From the NCBI GenBank assembly GCA_025355165.1, contig JANYAD010000172.1, forward strand, positions 44,277 to 108,276: a DNA stretch of 64,000 nucleotides, written 5' to 3'. This document shows positions 35,244 to 44,400 of this stretch, piece after piece. The position numbers and the translations under genes are program-made. Source of the DNA: Gammaproteobacteria bacterium (GTDB taxonomy: Bacteria; Pseudomonadota; Gammaproteobacteria; Steroidobacterales; Steroidobacteraceae). The notes beneath the pieces were generated by a model that worked only from the letters and a program-made list of their open reading frames with translations, did not search any database and had not been told where the DNA came from. Each line of letters starts with the position of its first letter. Positions within the stretch are counted from its first letter, which is position 1.

Positions 35244-36893
35244 CTAACTGCGGGAACCCGAACGGTAAGTGGAAATATCATTTTGGGTTATTGCGGAAAT
35301 CGAGATAGCTTTGGATGGAACGCGATCGGTAGGCGAAGGGCGTACCCCGTGAACATACGGTTTAACTAGGCGTTTAGACACGAAATGGTACAAAGGGATG
35401 ATAGGATAATCATTGAGCATCAAACGCTCTGCTGATTCCAGAATACTTCGGCGAATTGAGGCATCAGCCGTTACGCTTGCCTGGTCAATCAGCTTGTCGA
35501 AGTCCGAATTCGAGTATCTTTCGTCATTGTTATTTGATCGGCTACTCAGTATTTCTAGAAAATTGTTCGCGTCGTTGAAGTCTGCAACCCATGCAAGTCT
35601 CGCCACATCCCACCGAGCCCTATCATGCCGAGAAATCAGAAACGATCTATACTCTTCCTCGACTAATTCACAATCGATACCGAGTTCTTCCTTCCACATT
35701 GCTGCAATCATAATAGCCGTGCGCTTGATCACGGCGTTCGAATTGAAAAGAACTCGCAAGTGGAGTGGGGTTTTGTTGGAGAAGCCCGCAGCCGTGTACA
35801 GTTGCCGCGCCTGCTGAAGACGTTCTTGATCAGGCAAATTTTTCCAAGCGTAGGATTGTTGCTGGTAGTTCCAAAGACCTGGAGGTATGAAACCGTATGC
35901 TGGGGGTTGTCCGAACCCGAAGCTGTCAACTAAACGATGGCGGTCAATGGCCATCGACAATGCCTGGCGCAATTTGACTTGACTCCCCAGTGGTTGCGAA
36001 GCCAGGTTCAGGCCATAGTAAGCCGTGGCGAGGAAAGGAGCGATCATCAGTTCTTTGGCCCTGGCCTCTCCAAGCGACGGGATCGCGGAGGCCGGAACTA
36101 CATCTGTCATATCGAGCTCACCCGCTCGATACTGCGCGTATTGCGTGTTTTCATCGCTTGCAAATTGAAACTCTACTCTGGGAATATGAACATTTGGTCG
36201 GTCCCAGTATTTGGGGTTTTGCGTAAGCTCGATCGAGCTCCCGGTCTGCCACCGCGTCAATACGTAAGCTCCGTTTGAAACCCATGCGGCTGGATCATGA
36301 GTTCGCGCTGTCGATTCTGAATATATGGGGAATGCAACGGGGTGACTCAGGACCTCAGGCAGATAAGGAGTTGGTAAATCGAGGTCGACGACTAACGTAT
36401 CGTCCGAGGGTGCGGACACACCAAGCGTTAGCGGCGAAGCTCGACCGGCCAGTATTTCCGGTACTCCGTGAATCGCTCTTAGATCGTCCGCAACGGGCGA
36501 TCCTTGCTTTGGATCGACTACGCGCCGCCACGCGGCAACGAAATCTTGAGCTCGAACGGGGTACCCGTTTGACCATCGAGCGGTAGTTCGCAAGTGAAAC
36601 GTATACCGAAGCCCGCCCGGTTCAATGGTCCACGATGAGGCCACGGCCGGCACGACCGTTCCTTCGCTTGTTTCCGCAGTCAGGCCTTCGTATACATCTT
36701 GCAAGACCTGTGCCGAAAAATTATCGCCAGAACTAGCCGGATCTAAAGTCGAGGGTTCGCCGCTCAAGCCACGATGCAACACCGGACTTCTCTCTGAAGC
36801 TGCCTGATGGCGGCCACAACCGCAGACGGCCACGGAAATTGCAAACACCATTCCTAGATTCAAGGCCCGAATCATCAAAGATAGCAATTTCAT
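35244..36893 (-). CDS. Oligopeptide-binding lipoprotein, OppA-type (SBP_bac_5), orphan
   Basis: A 549-residue extracellular solute-binding protein. The signal ends at 'ISVAVCGCGRHQ', with a Cys for lipidation, so it is likely membrane-anchored. Family 5 features: 'GEPSTLDPASSGD' near the start, 'TARWSNGYPVRAQDFVAAWRRV', 'YYGLNLASQPLGSQVKLRQALSMAIDR', and a terminal 'YPIIPLYHFVSKRLVKPYVHGV'. It is full length for OppA. There are no permease or ATPase genes nearby, so it must use a distant transporter or act as a peptide receptor. Composition is more AT-rich than the genes before it. It is divergent from the DUF6502/repeat-protein operon, with about 256 bp between starts. Confidence 0.92.
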   Translation of the reverse strand: MKLLSLMIRALNLGMVFAISVAVCGCGRHQAASERSPVLHRGLSGEPSTLDPASSGDNFSAQVLQDVYEGLTAETSEGTVVPAVASSWTIEPGGLRYTFHLRTTARWSNGYPVRAQDFVAAWRRVVDPKQGSPVADDLRAIHGVPEILAGRASPLTLGVSAPSDDTLVVDLDLPTPYLPEVLSHPVAFPIYSESTARTHDPAAWVSNGAYVLTRWQTGSSIELTQNPKYWDRPNVHIPRVEFQFASDENTQYAQYRAGELDMTDVVPASAIPSLGEARAKELMIAPFLATAYYGLNLASQPLGSQVKLRQALSMAIDRHRLVDSFGFGQPPAYGFIPPGLWNYQQQSYAWKNLPDQERLQQARQLYTAAGFSNKTPLHLRVLFNSNAVIKRTAIMIAAMWKEELGIDCELVEEEYRSFLISRHDRARWDVARLAWVADFNDANNFLEILSSRSNNNDERYSNSDFDKLIDQASVTADASIRRSILESAERLMLNDYPIIPLYHFVSKRLVKPYVHGVRPSPTDRVPSKAISISAITQNDISTYRSGSRS

Positions 36894-37067
36894 AGGTCCG
36901 TCGGATCCGGGGGTTATTGGGACGGCGACACTTAACTCGCACTTTGGATCACCAAACCGCGGTTTTTTGCAAAAGCCAGTTCGGCCCTGACTTCTGTAGC
37001 GAGCCGATAGAGCAGAGCCGCAATTTACAGTATCTGGGTTTCATATCGGTCCCTTACGGGAAATCCC

Positions 37068-37095
37068 CTAAGGCGGCAAGCCTTGGCTAAGGCGG
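37068..37095 (+). repeat. Direct repeat CTAAGGCGG x2 upstream of the DUF6502 gene
   Basis: Two exact 9-bp copies of CTAAGGCGG, 19 bp apart start to start, lie 55-82 bp before the DUF6502 start, with the complementary element AAGGC..GCCTT folding between them. The spacing of nearly two helical turns fits a tandem regulator site or an RNA fold. No match to a riboswitch class that I know. Confidence 0.4.
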
Positions 37096-37149
37096 TAACC
37101 TCAAAAATGTGATGCCCGACAACAAATTACTTGTAATATGTGAAGCTGC

Positions 37150-38061
37150 ATGGTGGAATCTGTCAAAGACACTTTAGTAGCAGCGCTTAGGTATTTATTG
37201 AAGCCGCTGGTGCGTTTAGCCATCAGAAGCTCCGTAAATCACGAAGACTTTAGCGGCGCTCTAAAGAAAGCTTATGTGGACGTAGCCACCCGCCAAATGA
37301 GGCTTTCTGGGATGAAGGTGACTGAAGAGGGAGTTTCGCTAATCTCTGGCATTCCGGTGCAAGAGGTGGGCGTCCTAATGCAAACGGGCGATGACGCGGC
37401 GTTTGAGATCGCGACTCGGCAAGTTTCCCCTATCGCAATTGTCTTGGGTGCTTGGCATACCGATCAAAAGTATACCGGTCCGTATGGAGTCCTCCGAGAT
37501 CTACAGCTGTCGCGCGCAAAAGTCCGCGAACGTAAATCACATAATCTATTGGCCGATCGTGATGCTTCCTCAGAAACATTTACAGAATTAGTCCAGACCT
37601 ATTGTCCTGGGATCAATCCTCAGGCGCTGCTGGATGAACTGCTGCGGATAGGAGCCGTAGCCGATGTTGGCAACGGTTTCTATCGCGCACAAATGCGCTC
37701 CTATGTCCCCAACACAATGAGCGCGGATGACATTCTTTACCTCGCACGAGTTGTTCACAACCTTTGCGAGACCCTCGAATTTAATTATCGACAGAGGACC
37801 CAAGGCCTTAAAGGTCTTATCGAAAGAAGCATCTTCACGCAATACGGAATTCCTAAGAAACAACTAGTGGCGTTCGATAAATTTATTCGCGAGAAAGGCC
37901 AAGTGTTTTCGGACGACATCGACAATTGGTATACATCGCACGATGTTGAAGGTGTCGAGGATGGTACGCAAATCGGCGTCAGCTTTTATCATTACGTCGT
38001 AAATGTGGACGACGAGATTGCATTGGCGAAGCAATTACCAAAAAAAAATGTAACGAATTAG
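37150..38061 (+). CDS. DUF6502 family protein (candidate regulator)
   Basis: A 303-residue soluble protein. It follows the DUF6502 plan: an N-terminal amphipathic segment 'ALRYLLKPLVRLAIRSSV', a helix-turn-helix-like segment 'EEGVSLISGIPVQEVGVLMQ', a central 'AWHTDQKY' block, then 'ETFTELVQTYCPGINPQALLDELLRIGAV' and 'YRAQMRSYVP'. The HTH look suggests DNA binding, but no function is established. It starts at ATG 37150 with a weak site and is followed, 36 bp after its stop, by the LQQGSS-repeat gene, so the two form an operon ending at a strong terminator. Two further family members lie just downstream on the other strand. Confidence 0.78.
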   Translation: MVESVKDTLVAALRYLLKPLVRLAIRSSVNHEDFSGALKKAYVDVATRQMRLSGMKVTEEGVSLISGIPVQEVGVLMQTGDDAAFEIATRQVSPIAIVLGAWHTDQKYTGPYGVLRDLQLSRAKVRERKSHNLLADRDASSETFTELVQTYCPGINPQALLDELLRIGAVADVGNGFYRAQMRSYVPNTMSADDILYLARVVHNLCETLEFNYRQRTQGLKGLIERSIFTQYGIPKKQLVAFDKFIREKGQVFSDDIDNWYTSHDVEGVEDGTQIGVSFYHYVVNVDDEIALAKQLPKKNVTN

Positions 38062-38097
38062 AACTTAAATTGGGACAGGGATAAGGAAGGGAAAACC

Positions 38098-38541
38098 ATG
38101 AAACACACGATAACATCGCACGCTCGAACCGGAGCCGTCTTTGCGTTCGCCACGGTATGCGTGGCTTTTGCTACGCCGAGCGTCGCGTTACAACAGGGTA
38201 GCAGTCGCTTTATTACCCCTTTCCTTCAGCAAGGCAGCAGTGGAATCGTGACCCCGAACCTTCAGCAAGGCAGCAGCATCAAGTTGCAGCAAGGCAGCAG
38301 CGGCTTGGTTACCCCCTCGCTTCAGCAAGGCAGCAGCCTAATGCAGACACTCTTGCAGCAAGGCTCCAGCTTGATGCATGTTTTTCTGCAACAAGGATCA
38401 AGCAAGTTCTCTGCGCCCGCTTTGCAGCAGGGGTCAAGCAGAGCCAATGGAGTAGCGGGGTCTTCTGCATCCACGAAGCAAAAAGATGTATGCGAGATGC
38501 ACCAGAATGGTGGGATGTTCGGCCTACAAGAAACGTGTTAA
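38098..38541 (+). CDS. Secreted LQQGSS hexapeptide-repeat protein
   Basis: A 147-residue protein with a strong 'AAGGAAGGG' ribosome site. The signal peptide (residues 1-30) ends 'TPSVA', and the mature protein begins directly with the first LQQGSS. Eight perfect LQQGSS copies (31-36, 43-48, 55-60, 63-68, 75-80, 86-91, 97-102, 109-114) alternate with 2-6 residue spacers, often xIVTPx. A Ser/Ala linker and a tail with two Cys ('DVCEMHQN..QETC') end it. It is likely periplasmic or secreted. It is cotranscribed with the DUF6502 gene upstream. I know no family with this repeat. It could be a precursor for released peptides, a structural protein or a binding-partner scaffold; none is shown. Confidence 0.85.
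   Translation: MKHTITSHARTGAVFAFATVCVAFATPSVALQQGSSRFITPFLQQGSSGIVTPNLQQGSSIKLQQGSSGLVTPSLQQGSSLMQTLLQQGSSLMHVFLQQGSSKFSAPALQQGSSRANGVAGSSASTKQKDVCEMHQNGGMFGLQETC
38188..38439 (+). repeat. Eight-copy LQQGSS coding repeat array
   Basis: The array encodes LQQGSS eight times with periods of 36, 36, 24, 36, 33, 33 and 36 nt. Central copies are nearly identical at DNA level (CTTCAGCAAGGCAGCAGC), while outer copies differ synonymously (TTACAACAGGGTAGCAGT, CTGCAACAAGGATCAAGC). Serine codons switch between AGC and TCC/TCA without changing the peptide. Confidence 0.95.
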
Positions 38542-38574
38542 GAAGCCGTAATAGGACAGGTTTTCTCGTTAAGA

Positions 38575-38604
38575 GGCCTGCGATTTGCAGGCCCTTTTCT
38601 TTTT
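38575..38604 (+). terminator. Rho-independent terminator of the DUF6502-repeat operon
   Basis: Stem GGCCTGC/GCAGGCC (7 bp) with a 5-nt loop, followed by CTTTTCTTTTT. It lies 34 bp after the repeat-protein stop and separates this operon from the convergent DUF6502-like genes. Confidence 0.9.
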
Positions 38605-38694
38605 GCATGACCCGCTTCGAAACATTGTGACCGCGTAGTTACGATGAGTGAGGATGTATGCGCTGAGCTTGCAGCGAAATGCTACGTCTAGCGA

Positions 38695-39453
38695 TCATTT
38701 TTTCTTTGTATCTTGTGTTTTGCGGACCTTCGCCAGCCGGGTCCATGCGAAAATGTGAACGCTCATTTCACCAGATCCCTTATTTCGCGTTCGTCTTCGG
38801 CGAAGCGCCTCTAGATCGCCATTTACTGCGTCGATATATGCGGATCCTCGTTTTTTGATGTCTCGAAGGACCGGGGCAATAGTTGTCAGGTTGACTTCAG
38901 GAACATGACAGTTTCTTTCGAGAAGAAGTACTGCTTCGGTGTGGTGTCGAGACGAATTCCTACTCAGCGTATCCAGGTATCTTTCCATTACAAGCGCAGC
39001 GCGCGGCACCGCGAAATCAGGTAAGACGAATTCACGTCTCAGTGGTATAAAATCGCCGCGGTCATTCATGCCTATGCTCGGAGAGCGACGCATGAGCTGT
39101 ATCGCGACCGCCCGGGAAACTGAAACTCTAGACGTACGTACTAGGCTAAGCACTGATCTAGCGCTAGGCCCAGCAGTGAGCGGAATTGGCTGACAGTCCC
39201 TGTCTAAAAATTTTGGGGACGAAAACCAAGTAGACATCACCATGCCCATTTCTTCGTAAGTGCGCGCAAGGTTTCGATACTTTTGAATGTTGTATCGGGG
39301 TGCTCTGGCATCATAGTTTTGACGGATGCAATCAAAGATTTGTTGCTTCGAAATATTATTGGTTCGCAGAAATGAAATTGTGGCAGCGATGAGCGCACTG
39401 GCTCCTTGCCTTTTGACTGCATCAGTGTACGAAGACGGTGAGCTTCCTCTCAT
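38695..39453 (-). CDS. Divergent DUF6502-like protein
   Basis: A 252-residue protein. ATG 39453 follows 'GGGAGAG' with 6-nt spacing, a much better start than the track's 39591, and leaves a 37-bp gap after the upstream paralogue's stop. It aligns loosely with the other two: a 'STWFSSPKFLDRDCQPIPL' block, then 'SARSVLSLVRTSRVSVSRAVAIQLMRRS' in place of the SFxxLV..LDEL segment, and 'LRREFVLPDF'. The N-terminal HTH-like region is not recognisable, so it may be a non-DNA-binding partner. The C-terminus is very basic ('LRRRRTRNK', 'TKKK'). Confidence 0.6.
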   Translation of the reverse strand: MRGSSPSSYTDAVKRQGASALIAATISFLRTNNISKQQIFDCIRQNYDARAPRYNIQKYRNLARTYEEMGMVMSTWFSSPKFLDRDCQPIPLTAGPSARSVLSLVRTSRVSVSRAVAIQLMRRSPSIGMNDRGDFIPLRREFVLPDFAVPRAALVMERYLDTLSRNSSRHHTEAVLLLERNCHVPEVNLTTIAPVLRDIKKRGSAYIDAVNGDLEALRRRRTRNKGSGEMSVHIFAWTRLAKVRKTQDTKKK

Positions 39454-39490
39454 AGCAGACTCTCCCGTGTCGAAAATCGACACTCTGTGG

Positions 39491-40408
39491 CTATTTTCCC
39501 ATTCTACCCTTGCTATTTCTTCTGAGATTTTTGCGATGCCCGTCGGCGGTGGCGACTGAAGCGTCCGGGTCGCTGGGCAATTCTTCCTCAAAATAATAAG
39601 CGGTTACACCGATGCGGCATTGCGTCGAAATGTTTGACGGCACGCGCGCAGGCTTGGAACGAGAGCGCGTTAGTAAGGAGCTGGTTCCATCGATAAACGC
39701 CGCTCCTTGTTCGGCGATGCCTCTCCGTACTAGAGGAACCGCGTTCGCATCGATATTGCTCATAACTGCCGTCGCCTCGAATAAGGCATTCGATGAGGTC
39801 CGAAGATTTCTTGTCAGTGTTGTGAGCAGATCGGCTGCCCGTTCCCCGACATTGGCTATTGCGCTTGCAGTCATACCCCGAAAAGTTGGAACGCGCACTT
39901 TAGCCCTTATACGTTGTCTCGGCAAAACTTCTATAGCACTGATTTGTGCTAGTTCGTCGAGCATCGCTCGAACAGGGATTCCACCGCTATACATACCCAC
40001 GAGGCGCTCAAAGCTTTTGCGCTTACCAAAAATGGGAAGGACAGCGGGATCTCCATTTGCTCCGAGAAATTGCACGTTGTCATACCACGCCGCAAGTACT
40101 TTCCTGGCTGGGTGCTGTCCAGCCAGACGGCTTGGGCAGAATTTTTCTGCTTTCAAGATTCGCGCTACTTCTCCCCTACCCAAGCCGGTCGTTATTGCGA
40201 CACGTGAATTGCTGTTACGTCCTGATTCCCTAGTAATGCGCGCAGATGCGATTCGCACGGCGCGCTCGCGGACCAATCGACTGAACTCGTGCACCGTAAT
40301 TCCTGCATCGAACGTTAGATCCATTAGGGGGTCAATCACGCGCTCCAGCGTTGTTATGGTTGCCGCTCTTAGGGGATCTCGCGACCGCGATTCTTTAGGG
40401 ATTTGCAT
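39491..40408 (-). CDS. DUF6502 family protein, second copy
   Basis: A 305-residue protein. The start is either ATG 40408 or TTG 40417; I take the ATG though its spacing from 'GCAGGA' is short. It is the clearest member of the three: 'NSRVAITTGLGRGEVARIL' is a good HTH-like motif, followed by 'AAWYDNVQFLGANGDPAVLPIFG', 'SFERLVGMYSGGIPVRAMLDELAQISAIEV' and 'IRAKVRVPTFRGM'. It heads a two-gene operon with the divergent copy. It faces away from the zinc-ribbon gene, with about 210 bp between the starts. Confidence 0.8.
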   Translation of the reverse strand: MQIPKESRSRDPLRAATITTLERVIDPLMDLTFDAGITVHEFSRLVRERAVRIASARITRESGRNSNSRVAITTGLGRGEVARILKAEKFCPSRLAGQHPARKVLAAWYDNVQFLGANGDPAVLPIFGKRKSFERLVGMYSGGIPVRAMLDELAQISAIEVLPRQRIRAKVRVPTFRGMTASAIANVGERAADLLTTLTRNLRTSSNALFEATAVMSNIDANAVPLVRRGIAEQGAAFIDGTSSLLTRSRSKPARVPSNISTQCRIGVTAYYFEEELPSDPDASVATADGHRKNLRRNSKGRMGK

Positions 40409-40618
40409 TCCTGCCAATAGCTTTAAGTATGTCTGTGCAAAACATTATGCACAAAAGCACATCACGATGGCACTTACACGTTGTAATCGTGTGGAATCGA
40501 CGTCAAATTGGCGGACGGGTAGAATCGGCCGACTATAAACCGGGCTAGGGTTTTTGTTGATGAAGCTTGGCTCGAGAAAGTCTAAAATTCTGCAGAAACG
40601 TTTATTCGTGAAATCCAG

Positions 40619-40918
40619 ATGGTCCACTCCCTAATTTGCTGGCGCTGCGGCGCATCTCTTGCTGTTCTTAGTCTTCCTTTTAGGCGCTTGGATGTTTGCA
40701 AGGCCTGCAATGCTGAGTTGCACGTGTGCAAAATGTGCGTTGAGTACGCTACGTCCTATGCCAAGCACTGCAAGGAACCTACCGCTGAGGAGATTCGAAA
40801 AAAGGACGAAGCCAATTTTTGCGATCACTTCAAGCCTAAGACTGGGGCTTATATCGCCAAAAACGAAGCAGAAATCGCGAAGTCGAAGTCCGCCCTGGAC
40901 GATCTCTTTAGGCGGTGA
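40619..40918 (+). CDS. Small Cys-rich zinc-ribbon-like protein
   Basis: A 99-residue protein with four Cys-pair positions: 'CWRC' (7-10), 'CKAC' (27-30), 'CKMC' (37-40), and single Cys at 50 and 68 with nearby His. This is enough for two or more zinc sites. The C-terminal third is charged and helical ('AKNEAEIAKSKSALDDLF'). It is divergent from the DUF6502 pair. The ribosome site is weak. I recognise the look as a widespread uncharacterised small protein but not a named family. Confidence 0.7.
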   Translation: MVHSLICWRCGASLAVLSLPFRRLDVCKACNAELHVCKMCVEYATSYAKHCKEPTAEEIRKKDEANFCDHFKPKTGAYIAKNEAEIAKSKSALDDLFRR

Positions 40919-41409
40919 TGGTCTGCGTCGATACGGATGGACACGCTGTCTGAGTCGGATTGCAGGCATCGTTACGGTTTCGCGGCGCCGCTGCGTCTAC
41001 GCCCTTGCCAAATGCGCGCGAGCTACAAGAGAGATGGTATGGCCCGGGGGTCCCAATCCTCGCACTGCAGCAGAAACGTGCGTAGGCCCAGTATCTGAGC
41101 TGAGGACATGGAAACTGATCAGCGTTGGAAATCACTGCTGCGGGCCCACCTCGCAAGGTCCATCAAAAGACTGAGATTTTTGCTGCCTAATGACGATGGT
41201 TTCCTTAATGCGGCGGGCGGCCCCGGCATTTTCGTCGACCTAGTCGCACGGTTGGGCGCCAAGCGTCGCCCATCTGTAACCAACGTGAAGACTGGGGCTG
41301 CTAGACTGCGGAAATCCTGTATCCAAGGGGCTGCGGGCATACGCCTGTAATACGTTCAGCGTATCAGAGTCAGAAACAGATATATGTAACCATTCCCGGA
41401 GTCCACTGG
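40919..41409. other. Intergenic region, about 490 bp
   Basis: No supportable gene. The 80-codon frame at 41108-41350 lacks a ribosome site and family features. A small dyad ATACG-TTCAG-CGTAT (41350-41364) lies about 45 bp before the kinase start, and 'GGAG' at 41398 serves the kinase ATG. The composition returns to high GC across this stretch, marking the right edge of the AT-richer block. Confidence 0.4.
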
Positions 41410-44400
41410 ATGGCGACATCTCCGGATTTCCTGCGCTTAGCGGCTAGTGCGTCGCGGGCGTTGGCGGAAACGGCCCTCGATAGCTTGCGAGACTCGGTGC
41501 TGGTCATCGATGCTCGCCATAAACTTGTCCCCCTCGTGCTAGCCAATGCGGCTGCACGCCGGTGTTTATGCAGCGCAGCTGATGAAGCCACTCTCATCGA
41601 GTCGCCGTTGGCCCGGGTCCTTGGCAGCGCCTCTGCAGCGTTAGTCGACCCTCTAATCAGCTGCCTGGTCGAGTCGAAAGTGCCGGTCAGCCGCCTGCTG
41701 ACTTGGCGTTTTATACAGGGCGAGCAGTCGGTGCTCACCGACATCAAGCTTTTGGACTTGGGCGCCGCGCAACGCTTGGTAATGCTGAGCTTCACACCGC
41801 CCCCGGCACATCCGGATCTCGTGTCGGCCATGGACCAGCTGCCCTTCGACATCCTGATTTTGGACCCTGACCTCAAGGTGACCTACGCGAATGCGGGCGC
41901 TGTCCGCTCGGCAGGCGCGATACCCGGCGGCGTGTTGGGCTGCTCCGCTTTAATGTTGGCGCCCACGATGTTGCTGCAGCCCGAGGTGTTTGCGCGCGTG
42001 CTGGCCGGTGGGATGTTTCACGATGAGTCGCTGGTTTTGGCGGAAACCGGCCGCATCACGCGCCGATTTGAGATCGATATGCATCCGCTCAACGGCGCTG
42101 CGGGAATCGTGGGTCTGCTCGTGCTGTGCCTAGAGGTGACGGAGGGTCACGCCGGCAAACGCACGTACGGCAAAGGCGAGCGCCGTTTGTTGGCGCTGAC
42201 CGAGCACGCCTTGGACATCATCACTATTGCCGATGCCGACGGCAGGTTGCAATACGTCAGCGGTGGCGTTCAAAACTCGTTGGGGTACACCTCCGAAGAA
42301 CGCCAGTCGAACTTGTTGTTCGAGCATGCTCATGCGGATGACCGCGAAGAGTTGCTCGGCAAGTTTCGCCAGTTGGTCAAGGGCGACATCAAGAGCTTCT
42401 CCAGGGAATATCGCATGCGTCACAAGGACGGCTCGTTCCGCTGGCTGGAGTCGCGCTGCGTGTCTGCCTTCGCCAATCCTTTGATCAATGGTGTGGTCAT
42501 TAATTCGCGCGACATCACCGAGCGCAAACAGGCCGAGTTCAGGCTGGCGCAACGCGAAGAAGTGTTCCGCTTGGCAGCCGAAGCGGTCGATGGCGTCATT
42601 TTCGAGTGGGACGTTGCGAGAAATGTGGTGCATCGTTCGCATGCGGTCCAAGAAGTGTTGGGGCTGGCGCCCGAGGAGCTCGAATCGTCGGTCGATGGGT
42701 GGTTGGCGCGGATTCACCCGCGCGATTTCAGTGCCGCAAAACGGGCGCTCTCTATGGGGCTCATGAGCGGCCGTGGTTGGACGACGGCCTACCGCATTCG
42801 CGATGCAAAAGGCCGTTACCGATCCATCCTGGATCGTGCGCTGGTGCAGCGCAACCACGCGGGGGATCCGGTCCGCGTGATCGGCTGCTGTGTCGATGTC
42901 TCGGAGATCAAACGCCTTACGGACATTCTGGATGAAAGCCAGCGCATCGCCAAAATCGGCGGCTGGGAGTACAGCTATGCGACTCGGGAGCTGACCTGGA
43001 CGGATGAGATGTTTCGCATCTACGGTACCAATGCCCAAGAGTTCCATGTTTCGTGGGACTCGATGCTGGCCCAATGTGTGCCCGAATCCACGGCGCAATT
43101 GCGCGAGGCCTTCCGCAGGGCGGAGGCAGGCTCGGGTCACGTCGATCTTGAAATCGAAATCAATTCGCTCAAAGATCAGCGCATCTGGGTGAGGATCATC
43201 GGACATCTGGAAATGCTGGGCGGACGCCCATTTCGCGCATTCGGTTCGGTGCAGAACATCCAAGCGAAGAAATTGGTGCAAATCCAGCTGGAAAACAGCA
43301 CGGGCTGGCTGAAACTGTCCATGAACATGGCGAACATGCATGCCTGGCGCTGGGACAAGGCGCAAAATTCCTTCGAATTCGCGAATCTGGACGAACCGCA
43401 AGTGCATTTGTCGAGCGTCTATCCAGATATGGAGACGATGCTGGCGCGAGTGCATCCCAAAGACCAGCGCGCGGTTAGGCGGGCCGTCGACCTGGCGTTT
43501 TCAGGTCCTGGCGAGGTTCGCCAGGAATTCGAGCTCTTGGGGATAGACGGGCGCTACCGCTCCTATGCCACAACGGCGCGGCCGCTGTACGAAGGAGATA
43601 TGCCGCGGGGCTTGGTGGGTGTCATCCAAGATGTCACCGCACGGCGTGATTCCGAACGACGCTTGCGCCGCTCGGAAGAATTGCTGCGCGTCACGACTGC
43701 CAATACTGCCGATACGCTGGTGTTGCTCGACACGACCCTGTGCGTGCGCTTCATCAACAAAGGCGTGAACGAATTGACCGCTGATGAAATTATCGGCCGC
43801 GACATCGGCGCGTTGCTGCCCGCCGCCGCGCGCATGGGAGTTTTGCAAAAGCTCGCGCGCATTCTGGAGACTGGCCAGACGGCGACCTTCGAGTTTGAAT
43901 CCATTGAGAAGGGACAGCCGCATTATTTCGAGAATTGCGCGGTGGTTGTGCGTGACCGAGGCGTCGCAACGGGCATCTCCATTTCCATGCGCGACATCAC
44001 CGAGCGCAAGGGTCTGGAGCAGGAAATCCTCGACGTTTCGGGACGCGAACGCCAAAGCATCGGCCGCGATCTGCACGACGGATTGGGACAGGAACTGACG
44101 GGCGTGGCGCTCATGTTGCGTGGCCTGGCGGGGCGAATCACAGAGCGCTGTCCCGACGTGGTGCAGAACGTGAACGAAATTGTCGGTCACGTGAATCAAT
44201 CCATCGAAACGGCGCGCTCCCTGGCGTGGGGATTGCTGCCCGTGCGCACCGAAACCGGGGGATTAAGCGCTGCGCTGCGTGCGCTGGCGGCCCGAAGCCG
44301 CGACCTGTACGGCCTGGAAGTGCACTTCCATTCGCAACTATCGCGCGAGTTCGTCTTGACGGAAACCAACGCGAGTCACCTGTATCGCATCACGCAGGAG

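Noticed and set aside
37021-37149. c-di-GMP or other riboswitch in the leader of the DUF6502 operon
   Set aside because: Boxes such as GGTAACC and CTAAGG look suggestive, but the conserved core sequences of known classes are absent.
38098-38541. CRISPR-like array in the LQQGSS repeat DNA
   Set aside because: Period is 24-36 nt without true spacers, the reading frame is kept, and repeats differ synonymously; this is protein repeat, not CRISPR.
41108-41350. 80-codon ORF before the multi-PAS kinase
   Set aside because: No ribosome site or family resemblance; composition typical of chance frames.
42130-43455. 441-codon minus-strand ORF inside the multi-PAS kinase
   Set aside because: Antisense shadow; His/Arg-rich composition and no recognisable fold.
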